A program made the position numbers and the translations under genes. The notes under the pieces were generated by a model. That model saw only the letters and a program-made list of their open reading frames with translations, was not told the origin of the DNA and searched no databases. This document shows positions 1-6,075 of a stretch of 7,457 nt of DNA, in pieces. The DNA is from DATESN01 sp035270785 (GTDB lineage Bacteria; Bacillota; Clostridia; Lachnospirales; Lachnospiraceae). Positions within the stretch are counted from its first letter, which is position 1. Every line of letters starts with the position of its first letter. Location of the stretch: the NCBI GenBank assembly GCA_035270785.1, contig DATESN010000056.1:1-7457 (forward strand), given 5' to 3'.

Positions 1-33
1 ATTAATGGGAATAAGTCGAATTTTATCTTTCAT
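1..33 (-). CDS. 5' end of a leftward gene of unknown function (partial)
   Basis: An ATG on the minus strand (complement of 31-33) opens a frame reading MKDKIRLIPIN that runs off the left edge of the window, so only 11 residues are visible. The start is supported by a clear AAAAGGAG ribosome binding site (complement of about 39-46), five bases before the ATG, and by a well-formed promoter further upstream on the same strand. The product cannot be identified from 11 residues. The gene is transcribed away from the polysaccharide operon that begins at 206 and marks its left border. Existence of the gene is inferred from start signals only. Confidence 0.6.
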   Translation of the reverse strand, partial: MKDKIRLIPIN

Positions 34-70
34 TTGGACTCCTTTTATTCATACGATTAACATCCTTTTT

Positions 71-99
71 ATTATGGTATAAAGAGATTGGGGTGTCAA
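71..99 (-). promoter_or_regulatory. Sigma-A-like promoter for the leftward gene
   Basis: On the minus strand a perfect -35 box TTGACA (complement of 94-99) is followed after 17 bases by CATAAT (complement of 71-76), five of six matches to the -10 consensus. It lies about 40 bases upstream of the leftward ATG at 33 and points towards it. The box quality and ideal spacing make this one of the best promoter matches in the window. Confidence 0.65.
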
Positions 100-107
100 T
101 AATATCG

Positions 108-136
108 TTGCTTAAATATTCCCAATATTATATAAT
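108..136 (+). promoter_or_regulatory. Sigma-A-like promoter for the acyltransferase operon
   Basis: TTGCTT (108-113) and a perfect TATAAT (131-136) are separated by 17 bases. Transcription would start near 143 and give a leader of about 60 bases before the ATG at 206. The spacer contains AATATT-CCC-AATATT (115-129), a short symmetric repeat that could be an operator. The promoter is back to back with the leftward promoter: the two -35 boxes are only 8 bases apart, so one regulator could affect both. Confidence 0.65.
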
Positions 137-205
137 CTAACTTGTGCAGAGGTCTAATGCGCATTTGAAAAAGATATTAGTAGTAATATAACAGGAGTTA
201 CCGTT

Positions 206-1180
206 ATGAAAAAACATTTAGAAGAAATTGATATACTTCGAGGAATTGCAATTGTGATGGTTATTCTTTACCATTCCATTATTGTGTTTCCCATTGATTT
301 GCTTGAAATCGTGTGGTGTAAAACATTACATGACTTTTTGTGGCTCATGGAAATGCCACTATTTTTTATAGTTTCTGGTTTTTGTTTTTCTTATAAGGGC
401 AATTACAAACAATATATATGGAAAAAAGTGAAGCGTATTTTAATTCCACATTTTGTATTTTGTGCCATAGATCTGCTTCCACGAATCATTCCCAATAATC
501 TGGTGCATGAAAAGACAACCTTGCAAGAAGGTTTAAAAAATCTACTACTATATGGCGGTACAGATTGGTTTTTGTGGACTTTATTCCTTGTTGTAGCAAT
601 CTTTCCTTTCCTTCATTGGTTTATGGAAAAAGGAATAGGGGAAAAAATCATGGTGTCACTTCTTGTATTACTTGCCTATGTATTCCGGGAACATGTGACC
701 CAGTTATTCTTATTAGCTACTTTGACACGATTTTTAATTTATTATCTCATAGGTTATTTTATCAGTAAGCTAGATTATGAAAAAATGAAAGAATATGTTG
801 GAAATGGCATCACAGCCATGATAGCACTATTTCTATTAGCAGGTAGCTTCTACGCAGTGGAGCAGCATCAGCTTCCATTTGAAGTTCTATTAGCAATATC
901 GGGAGCAATTGTTTGCTATTATATTGCTTTGCATTTGACCGGATTTTCCCAAAAGTTTTTAGTGGAATGTGGAGGCTATTCATTACAAATGTTTTTGTTA
1001 GATGGATATGCTTTAGTTTTAACCAGAACGATAATAGTGAAGGTGTTACAAATCCAACAACCTTTGATAATAATTGTTTGTAATTTTATCCTAGACTTAC
1101 TCATTGTACTAATTATTACAAAATATTTTTTTACAAAATGGAAGATATTAAGAGTACTTAGCGGATTACCAGATAAATAG
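206..1180 (+). CDS. Acyltransferase 3 family membrane protein (polysaccharide O-acyltransferase-like)
   Basis: The 324-residue product is a polytopic membrane protein of the acyltransferase-3 family (fucose 4-O-acetylase/NolL type), which O-acylates sugars of surface polysaccharides, usually from acetyl-CoA. Family marks: the N-terminal block EIDILRGIAIVMVILYHS with R12 and H23, the MPLFFIVSGF block (residues 50-59), basic KKVKRILIPHF (73-83), TDWFLWTLF (119-127), and a late block YSLQMFLLDGYA (258-269). About ten hydrophobic segments fill the length, which is typical of the family. The start is fixed by AGGAG at 193-197, eight bases before the ATG. It is first in its operon, with only 12 bases to the next gene, and has a good promoter at 108-136. 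Acceptor sugar and acyl group cannot be told from sequence. Family assignment is firm; the polysaccharide role is inferred from neighbours. Confidence 0.88.
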   Translation: MKKHLEEIDILRGIAIVMVILYHSIIVFPIDLLEIVWCKTLHDFLWLMEMPLFFIVSGFCFSYKGNYKQYIWKKVKRILIPHFVFCAIDLLPRIIPNNLVHEKTTLQEGLKNLLLYGGTDWFLWTLFLVVAIFPFLHWFMEKGIGEKIMVSLLVLLAYVFREHVTQLFLLATLTRFLIYYLIGYFISKLDYEKMKEYVGNGITAMIALFLLAGSFYAVEQHQLPFEVLLAISGAIVCYYIALHLTGFSQKFLVECGGYSLQMFLLDGYALVLTRTIIVKVLQIQQPLIIIVCNFILDLLIVLIITKYFFTKWKILRVLSGLPDK

Positions 1181-1192
1181 AAAGCGAAAAAT

Positions 1193-2236
1193 ATGGCTCA
1201 GATGATACTTTTAGTAGTAATAATTACATTACTTCCATTTACTTGCGGGTTACTACCAGTAAGGGGAATGGTGGAAGAACATAGAACCCTTGTAATGGTA
1301 TACGTTGCAGGGTGGTTTATGATGTTTTCTATGTTTCAGGTTGTGATCATTCCTTTTATTATTTTGAAAAAGCCTTTTTCTTTGGCTACAACTTGTGTTA
1401 GTTATGTGATGATTGTTTTTGCAATTATTTCATTGATAGTAGGCAGAAAAGTGGTATCAGAGTGTTTTATAAAGGTACGTCGTTCCAATAATCAAAAGAA
1501 TGGGTGGAAGTTATTTGGATGGCTTCTAGTCATTTTACTGATTGTTACACAAATGATATTCTTTGCGAACTTTCAACATTTAGATGGTGATGATGCTTAT
1601 TTTATAGCCATAGCAAATGATTGTATCTCCTTTGATTCTATGTACTTAAGAAATGCATATACGGGTGATTTAATCGCAGGATTAGATATCAGACATGCTC
1701 TTTCTCCAGTTCCTGTTTTTATGGCTTGGATAGGGAAATCCACAGGCGTTTCACCAACCGTGATAGCCCATAGTGTTTTAGCGCCTATTTTCTTAGGGTT
1801 AATGTATCTTGTCTATGCTGTTTTGGGAAGAAGATTACTAAAGGATAAGAAACAATACGTCCCATTATTTGTCATCTTTACCATGGTATGGTATATCTTT
1901 GGAAATGTCTCTATTTATACTACAGAAACTTTCGCCTATATGAGAACCTGGCAAGGAAAAGCAATGTTTGGTAATTTGGTAATTCCTATGATTTATGTTT
2001 GCATATTATTTTATCTGGAAGAAAAAAGAAATTGGGGAGAATGGTTACTTCTGTTTGCTGTTGTTGTTACAGCAATTTTCACAACAAGTACTGCCGTTTT
2101 TATGATTCCTATTATATTACTATTAACCATCATTTTCAGCTTTACCCGAATTAAAAAGTTTGGAAATATTTTTGGATTGATAATCTGTCTGGTCCCTTGT
2201 TTCTTTTACGGACTTCTATATCTGATTTTTCTGTAG
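1193..2236 (+). CDS. N-terminal part of a DUF6077-like polytopic membrane protein (interrupted)
   Basis: This 347-residue frame encodes about nine or ten membrane segments and resembles the N-terminal two thirds of DUF6077-type proteins of clostridia, large membrane proteins of unknown function with a GT-C glycosyltransferase-like look. Recognisable features are LDGDDAYFIAIAND (130-143), an acidic motif after an early membrane helix as in GT-C enzymes, a DIRHALSPVPVFMAW stretch (165-179), and RTWQGKAM (251-258). The frame ends abruptly in LLYLIFL at a TAG (2234-2236), just after a membrane helix, where family members continue. The remaining third is found in another frame at 2320-3114. The ribosome binding site is weak (purine-rich, no clear AGGAG); the start 12 bases after the acyltransferase stop suggests operon co-transcription. 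DUF6077 is recalled from family resemblance; function unknown. Confidence 0.75.
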   Translation: MAQMILLVVIITLLPFTCGLLPVRGMVEEHRTLVMVYVAGWFMMFSMFQVVIIPFIILKKPFSLATTCVSYVMIVFAIISLIVGRKVVSECFIKVRRSNNQKNGWKLFGWLLVILLIVTQMIFFANFQHLDGDDAYFIAIANDCISFDSMYLRNAYTGDLIAGLDIRHALSPVPVFMAWIGKSTGVSPTVIAHSVLAPIFLGLMYLVYAVLGRRLLKDKKQYVPLFVIFTMVWYIFGNVSIYTTETFAYMRTWQGKAMFGNLVIPMIYVCILFYLEEKRNWGEWLLLFAVVVTAIFTTSTAVFMIPIILLLTIIFSFTRIKKFGNIFGLIICLVPCFFYGLLYLIFL

Positions 2237-2319
2237 AAGTATGAAAGGAATTGCAATAAATAGAATGAGTTGTTACAGATAAAAACTTATCAATAGATAG
2301 GTTAGAAAGTTGGGCTAGT

Positions 2320-3114
2320 ATGCAAGAAGCTTTTTCCACATCCATACAACTTTATAAGGCATATAGTGGTAGCAGTATGTATCTCTTTTTATTTTTGATT
2401 GCACTTTTATATTTGTGGATCACAGAAGAAGAAAAGGCCACAAAGATTGCAATTATTTATGTTGTATTAGCAATTTTCATACTTTTCTTCATACCCTGGT
2501 TTGCTTATTTTGCAATGGAATATTTTCTGGATTATGAAGTTTACTATCGTATGCTTTGGCTTATACCTATGGGGGCTATCGTATCTTATGGTGGAGTTAC
2601 AATCATAGCAAGAGCAAAGAATAAAAAAAGACAGTTTGTCATAATCTGCCTTATTATTTTGTTAATTGGAGAAAGTGGCATCAATGTATTTAATAAAGTG
2701 AATTTTCAGAAATCAGAAAACGAGTATCATGTACCTCAAATAGTTGTAGAGATTATGGATGTGATTAAACTAGATGAATATAAAGTGCGAGTAGCATTTC
2801 CAGCAGAACTAGTAGAATATCCAAGACAAATAACCGCTCAAGTATTCATGCCATATGGCAGGGAAATATTGATTGAAAGATGGAACAATCAAAATTTACT
2901 CTATGATGAGATACAGGCTGAAACTTTAAATGCAGAAAAACTTTCCTATCAAGCGTATCAAAATAATAGTGAATGCGTAGTTCTTTCAAATAAGAAAGCA
3001 ATGGAAGGAAGCATGGAAGACCATGGATTTGTGAAGATTGCTACGGTGGAGAATTATGATATTTATATGGTAACATGGCTACGAGATTTTATGAAGGAGA
3101 ATGGTTGGAAATAA
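2320..3114 (+). CDS. C-terminal part of a DUF6077-like membrane protein (interrupted)
   Basis: This 264-residue frame starts with the end of a membrane domain: helices near 19-34, 41-66 and 77-94, then 104-120. The segment DYEVYYRMLWLIPMGAIVSY (71-90) resembles the FYRLFWLLP-type helix of DUF6077 proteins. A soluble domain of about 140 residues follows, containing VAFPAELVEYPRQITAQVFM and PYGREI, typical of the C-terminus of that family. The frame stays open upstream of the ATG back to about 2269 (reading NLSIDRLESWAS just before it), and that upstream text looks protein-like, so the ATG is probably internal to the original gene. There is no convincing ribosome binding site before 2320, so independent translation is doubtful. 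It is best seen as the detached third of the gene starting at 1193. Whether any stable product is made is unknown. Confidence 0.68.
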   Translation: MQEAFSTSIQLYKAYSGSSMYLFLFLIALLYLWITEEEKATKIAIIYVVLAIFILFFIPWFAYFAMEYFLDYEVYYRMLWLIPMGAIVSYGGVTIIARAKNKKRQFVIICLIILLIGESGINVFNKVNFQKSENEYHVPQIVVEIMDVIKLDEYKVRVAFPAELVEYPRQITAQVFMPYGREILIERWNNQNLLYDEIQAETLNAEKLSYQAYQNNSECVVLSNKKAMEGSMEDHGFVKIATVENYDIYMVTWLRDFMKENGWK

Positions 3115-3131
3115 TCTTCTTCAAAACATGG

Positions 3132-3161
3132 TTAAAAGTAAAGGTTAGAAAAAACTATAGT
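3132..3161 (+). promoter_or_regulatory. Possible weak internal promoter before the epimerase gene
   Basis: TTAAAA (3132-3137) and TATAGT (3156-3161) are separated by 18 bases in the 64-base gap before the epimerase ATG. The -10 box matches five of six consensus positions, the -35 four of six. It could allow epimerase expression independent of the damaged upstream gene, but such matches are common in AT-rich DNA. Confidence 0.25.
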
Positions 3162-3178
3162 AATAGAAGGAGAACGAG

Positions 3179-4177
3179 ATGAATCAATTTGATCAAAACA
3201 ATATATTTTTAATAACAGGTGGGGCTGGATTTATTGGATATCACTTATCCAAAGAACTATTAGGGCAAGGTGCAACAGTGATTGGTTTTGATAGTATCAC
3301 AGATTACTATGATGTATCCATTAAGAGAGATCGCTTGGCTGAGTTAGGCGATTTTGAGAACTACACATTTATAGAAGGGGATATGGCAGACAAACTTTCT
3401 GTAGATAAGTTGTTCACAACCTATCATCCAGACATTGTTGTAAGTCTAGGCGGACAAGCGGGAGTTCGTTACAGTATTGATAATCCCTCTGCTTATATTC
3501 AATCGAATATCGTAGGCTTTTTTAATATCCTGGAAGCATGTCGATTTAATCCGGTCAAACATTTACTCTATGCATCCTCTAGCTCTGTTTATGGTGGAAA
3601 TGCCAAGATTCCTTTTTCTACAACAGATCAAGTAGATACGCCAGTTAGCCTTTACGCCGCAACGAAAAAATCCGACGAATTAATGGCATATGCCTATTGT
3701 AAACTCTATGGAATAAAGGCGACAGGACTTCGGTTTTTCACAGTATATGGTCCAATGGGACGTCCTGATATGGCATATTTCAAATTTGCTAAGAAGATTA
3801 TGGCAGGTGAGCCTATACAGATTTATAATAATGGAGATATGCTAAGGGATTTTACTTATGTGGATGATATTGTAGAAGGAATTAAGAATATCCTTTGTAA
3901 TCCTCCTAAAGAAGACTTTCAAGGGGCTGCCTATAAAATATATAACATCGGTAATAATAAGCCACAGAAGCTTATGGATTTTATTACAATATTAGAAAAG
4001 GCACTAGGAAAAGAAGCGGTGAAAGAATACTACCCTATGCAACCAGGAGACGTCTATCAAACCTATGCAGATGTAACAGATCTAATGAATGACTTTCATT
4101 TTAAGCCAGACACCTCATTAGAGGTGGGACTTGGGAAGTTCGTGGATTGGTTTAAAGAATATTACCATTACGAATAG
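3179..4177 (+). CDS. UDP-glucuronate 4-epimerase-like NAD-dependent sugar epimerase
   Basis: A 332-residue extended short-chain dehydrogenase/reductase closely resembling UDP-glucuronate 4-epimerases, cytoplasmic enzymes converting UDP-glucuronate to UDP-galacturonate with bound NAD. Visible features: Rossmann motif TGGAGFIG (G14, G17, G20), D38 of GFD for the NAD ribose, the diagnostic TDYYDVSIKRDRL (41-53), GQAGVRYSIDNP (92-103), the SSSSVYGG serine region (133-140), catalytic Y159 and K163 in YAATK, RFFTVYGPMGRPDMA (185-199) and RDFTYVDDIVEG (223-234). Length is normal for the family. The NAD-loop motif, usually HLAAQAGVR, reads SLGGQAGVR here, a mild departure. AAGGAG at 3167-3172 sits six bases before the ATG, a strong ribosome binding site. 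It likely supplies a uronic acid donor for the polysaccharide made nearby; exact substrate is inferred from family resemblance, and other 4-epimerase substrates remain possible. Confidence 0.88.
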   Translation: MNQFDQNNIFLITGGAGFIGYHLSKELLGQGATVIGFDSITDYYDVSIKRDRLAELGDFENYTFIEGDMADKLSVDKLFTTYHPDIVVSLGGQAGVRYSIDNPSAYIQSNIVGFFNILEACRFNPVKHLLYASSSSVYGGNAKIPFSTTDQVDTPVSLYAATKKSDELMAYAYCKLYGIKATGLRFFTVYGPMGRPDMAYFKFAKKIMAGEPIQIYNNGDMLRDFTYVDDIVEGIKNILCNPPKEDFQGAAYKIYNIGNNKPQKLMDFITILEKALGKEAVKEYYPMQPGDVYQTYADVTDLMNDFHFKPDTSLEVGLGKFVDWFKEYYHYE

Positions 4178-4180
4178 GGA

Positions 4181-5158
4181 TTAATGTAACTTATTTAAAA
4201 TATCACTAATATGTTTGGCTAACATTTTGCGTCCTTTTTCATTAGGAATTACATTGTCTTCCAAATACTGATGAGCGGTATCAATATTAATATCAACCCC
4301 ATAATAGTTATCAATAAAGTCAATATTTCGTTCTACACAGATTGCTTTCATAGCAATCATGTAATCTCCAAGGCTACCAAGGGTATTTAAATCATTATCC
4401 CCAGTTTTTCGAAGATCTGAACCAACGAGAGTTCCGTCTGCTTCTTCATAGTAGCAAAAGGTTGGAGAACTAACGACAATTCGAATATGGGGATATTTAT
4501 TTTGAATGGTCTCGATGGTATAGGAAAGAGAACCTGTTACACTAGCCAAATCATTAGGATCATAAATATTTGTGGTAATTCGACCATCTAAATAATCATT
4601 TACTCCATAATTTAATACAATGATATCCACCGTATCAAAATCAATTCCTCTTAACAGTGCAACCGTGTCCGTAAAATAAGTGGGAGCATTTTCTAATGTA
4701 CTCATGGACCAATCAAGGATGGAAAAGTCTTCTGAGGCAATACAAGCGGAAAGGCGATAAGCAGAAAATGCATCCATAGGATAATGATCGACATCCAGTA
4801 CCGCGGAGACACTTGATAGGCTTGAACCCTCAAACGCACAATTGTATATAGTGGAATTGGTAGAACTTGAAACTAAAGCAGACACTCCATCTTCGCCACG
4901 ATGTTTGCTCATGACATCGTCTCCTAACATCACAATAGTAGTAACCCCATCGTCTTCTCGACCTTCTAGGCGAGTGGGGTCCATAGAAACAAGATAATCT
5001 TCCGCCTCGGCACCTAGGTTTTCCGTGGCTTCGGTCACTTGAAAAGCGCTACCTTTATTCCAAATAAATAGTTTTACGGCAGCAATAATAAATATAATTG
5101 CAATAATCGACAGAAAGGTAATGTGCACAATTTTTTGTAGGTTTAAATTTTCTTTCAT
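4181..5158 (-). CDS. Membrane-anchored SGNH-hydrolase-like protein lacking catalytic Ser and His
   Basis: The 325-residue product has an uncleaved-looking N-terminal membrane anchor (about residues 11-33, no lipobox) and an extracytoplasmic SGNH/GDSL-type domain. Such domains usually deacylate or acylate surface glycans. The blocks appear in order: block I IVMLGDDVMSKHRGEDGV (75-92), block II IYNCAFEGSS (104-113), block III VLNYGVNDYLDG (181-192) with conserved G185 and N187, and block V LEDNVIPNEKGRKML (299-313). Block I has Asp81 where the nucleophile Ser of GDS belongs, and block V has Ile304 where the catalytic His of HPN belongs. Both codons (GAT, ATT) are at least two changes from a Ser or His codon. 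The frame is intact and fold motifs are kept, suggesting a non-catalytic or altered-mechanism protein. AGGAG precedes the ATG by about four bases; a plausible promoter lies at 5195-5223. It converges on the epimerase with a 3-base gap. Family assignment good; loss of activity inferred. Confidence 0.8.
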   Translation of the reverse strand: MKENLNLQKIVHITFLSIIAIIFIIAAVKLFIWNKGSAFQVTEATENLGAEAEDYLVSMDPTRLEGREDDGVTTIVMLGDDVMSKHRGEDGVSALVSSSTNSTIYNCAFEGSSLSSVSAVLDVDHYPMDAFSAYRLSACIASEDFSILDWSMSTLENAPTYFTDTVALLRGIDFDTVDIIVLNYGVNDYLDGRITTNIYDPNDLASVTGSLSYTIETIQNKYPHIRIVVSSPTFCYYEEADGTLVGSDLRKTGDNDLNTLGSLGDYMIAMKAICVERNIDFIDNYYGVDINIDTAHQYLEDNVIPNEKGRKMLAKHISDILNKLH

Positions 5159-5194
5159 AAGACTCCTATCTACAAGTATTGATTTGTTTCACTT

Positions 5195-5223
5195 AGTTTA
5201 CACGTTTTTCATTTGGATGTCTA
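5195..5223 (-). promoter_or_regulatory. Promoter for the SGNH-like gene
   Basis: On the minus strand TAGACA (complement of 5218-5223) and TAAACT (complement of 5195-5200) are separated by 17 bases. They match the -35 and -10 consensus at five and four of six positions. It points to the ATG at 5158 and would give a leader of roughly 30 bases. Confidence 0.45.
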
Positions 5224-5267
5224 CCAAACCCTCGCGCTAGAATTCTTAAAATTTTGTGAAGATTTGC

Positions 5268-5297
5268 TTGTGTTAGGATATAGTAAAAAGCTATAAT
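5268..5297 (+). promoter_or_regulatory. Promoter for the SMR pair / GT-C operon
   Basis: A perfect TATAAT (5292-5297) has TTGTGT (5268-5273) 18 bases upstream. The start of transcription would fall near 5304, leaving a leader of under 30 bases that includes the ribosome binding site at 5313-5318. It is divergent from the promoter of the SGNH-like gene, with both -35 boxes inside the 172-base intergenic region. Confidence 0.5.
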
Positions 5298-5330
5298 GGT
5301 AGGAGTTTCCAAAGGAGAGAAAAATTATCC

Positions 5331-5702
5331 ATGAAAAAAGAGATTTCTATACAAAACCTAATCAAGTTACAATTAGTAGTTATTATTTACTCCCTTTCAA
5401 GTGTTTGTGCCAAGGCTGCATCAGGATATACAGATCACATATTTTCTAAAGAGTTTTTAACTTTTAGCTTTTTAGAATTATGCTTGCTTGGAATCTACGC
5501 TGTATTGTGGCAGCAAGTCATTAAGCGATATGATTTGTCTGTTGCCTATGCAAATCGTGCCATAGCATTAGTGTGGTCCATGATATGGGCATTCCTTATT
5601 TATAATGAAAAGATTACATTAGTGAATATCATAGGAGCCGCGGTAGTTCTATTAGGTATTATGATTATTAATAGTGATAAAGGAGGAACGACAAATGAAT
5701 AA
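5331..5702 (+). CDS. EamA/SMR-type small membrane transporter, subunit 1 of a pair
   Basis: A 123-residue protein with four membrane helices (about 10-29, 44-62, 73-92, 96-114), the size and layout of small-multidrug-resistance/EamA half-transporters such as ArnE and ArnF, which flip undecaprenyl-phosphate-linked aminoarabinose in Gram-negatives. Characteristic text includes VCAKAASGY (25-33), IYAVLWQQVIKRYDLS (55-70), AYANRAIALVW (72-82) and the loop glutamate E93 in YNEKIT before the last helix. The ATG follows AGGAGA (5313-5318) with a rather long 12-base spacer; no better in-frame start is seen. Its stop overlaps the next gene by eight bases, implying translational coupling and probably a heterodimer. 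With a GT-C gene immediately downstream, export of a lipid-linked sugar is a better guess than drug efflux. That is inference; the substrate is unknown. Confidence 0.82.
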   Translation: MKKEISIQNLIKLQLVVIIYSLSSVCAKAASGYTDHIFSKEFLTFSFLELCLLGIYAVLWQQVIKRYDLSVAYANRAIALVWSMIWAFLIYNEKITLVNIIGAAVVLLGIMIINSDKGGTTNE

Positions 5703-6036
5703 TATCATTTCGTATATGATTCTCCTAGGCTCAGTATTAATGGCTTCTTTTTCACAGATTCTACTGAAAAAGAGTGCACTCATTAAATATAAGTCCATGC
5801 TAAAAGAATACGTAAATCCTTATGTTATAATAGGATATGGAATGTTGTTTGGTTCTATGCTAGCAACTATTATAGCTTATAGTAAGTTAGAGTATAAGAA
5901 TGGCCCCATGATAGAATCCCTAGGGTTTGTACTGGTTATGTTTTTAAGCTTTCTAATCTTCAAAGAAAGACTAACAAAACGTAAAGTGATGGGTTCTTTG
6001 CTCATCATCACGGGAATCATGATTTTTAATATGTAG
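5695..6036 (+). CDS. EamA/SMR-type small membrane transporter, subunit 2 of a pair
   Basis: A 113-residue, four-helix protein (helices about 4-21, 43-62, 72-89, 97-112) of the same SMR/EamA group as its neighbour but clearly different in sequence, as in ArnE/ArnF-type heterodimers. Marks are SFSQILLKKSA (18-28) in helix 1, SLGFVLVMFLSFLIF (75-89) and E91 in the KERLT loop before the final helix, matching the glutamate position of subunit 1. The start is taken at the ATG at 5695 because AGGAGG (5681-5686) lies eight bases upstream, inside the end of the preceding gene. A GTG at 5674 in the same frame would place that ribosome binding site within the coding sequence, so it is less likely. The overlap with the upstream gene supports coupled, near equimolar synthesis. 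Role inferred: flipping of a lipid-linked sugar used by the downstream glycosyltransferase. Confidence 0.82.
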   Translation: MNNIISYMILLGSVLMASFSQILLKKSALIKYKSMLKEYVNPYVIIGYGMLFGSMLATIIAYSKLEYKNGPMIESLGFVLVMFLSFLIFKERLTKRKVMGSLLIITGIMIFNM

Positions 6037-6075
6037 TCCATAAGTTGTTTAAGAAAAGGTTACCTGGAGGAATGA

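Larger units (their letters stand above)
1193..3114 (+). pseudogene. DUF6077-like gene broken by at least two frame changes
   Basis: The frames 1193-2236 and 2320-3114 together look like one full-length DUF6077-like protein of about 640-650 residues. The first supplies the acidic-loop and RTWQGKA portion, the second the last membrane helices and the soluble C-terminal domain containing PYGRE. They lie in different frames. Bases 2234-2310 carry stops in all three: TAG 2234, 2261 and 2294; TGA 2223 and TAA 2280; TGA 2242, TAA 2257 and TGA 2266. One frameshift cannot join them. A continuous reading needs a +1 shift just before 2234 and a second between about 2269 and 2279. The bridge would then read roughly RSMKGIAINRMS before joining DKNLSIDRLESWASMQEAF. 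The gene is therefore most likely inactivated in this strain. Sequencing error is possible but would have to strike twice. Confidence 0.7.

Noticed and set aside
565..768. Open frame of 67 codons on the plus strand inside the acyltransferase gene
   Set aside because: It lies wholly inside a well-supported family gene in another frame, has no ribosome binding site, and its product resembles nothing recognisable.
2234..2320. Programmed frameshift or recoding joining the two DUF6077 parts
   Set aside because: Two separate +1 shifts would be needed about 40 bases apart, with no slippery sequence or downstream structure visible; mutation is simpler.
2151..2345. Minus-strand frame of 64 codons across the broken DUF6077 junction
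   Set aside because: It only exists because the junction lacks minus-strand stops in one frame; no start signal or protein-like composition supports it.
5239..5255. Short palindromes AGAATTCT and AAAATTTT in the divergent intergenic region as operators
   Set aside because: Eight-base AT-rich palindromes are expected by chance here and show no paired or spaced arrangement.
6053..6066. AGGTTACCT inverted repeat between the SMR pair and the GT-C gene as a terminator
   Set aside because: The arms are four bases with a one-base loop and no T tract follows, so it cannot form a working terminator; the genes are more likely co-transcribed.
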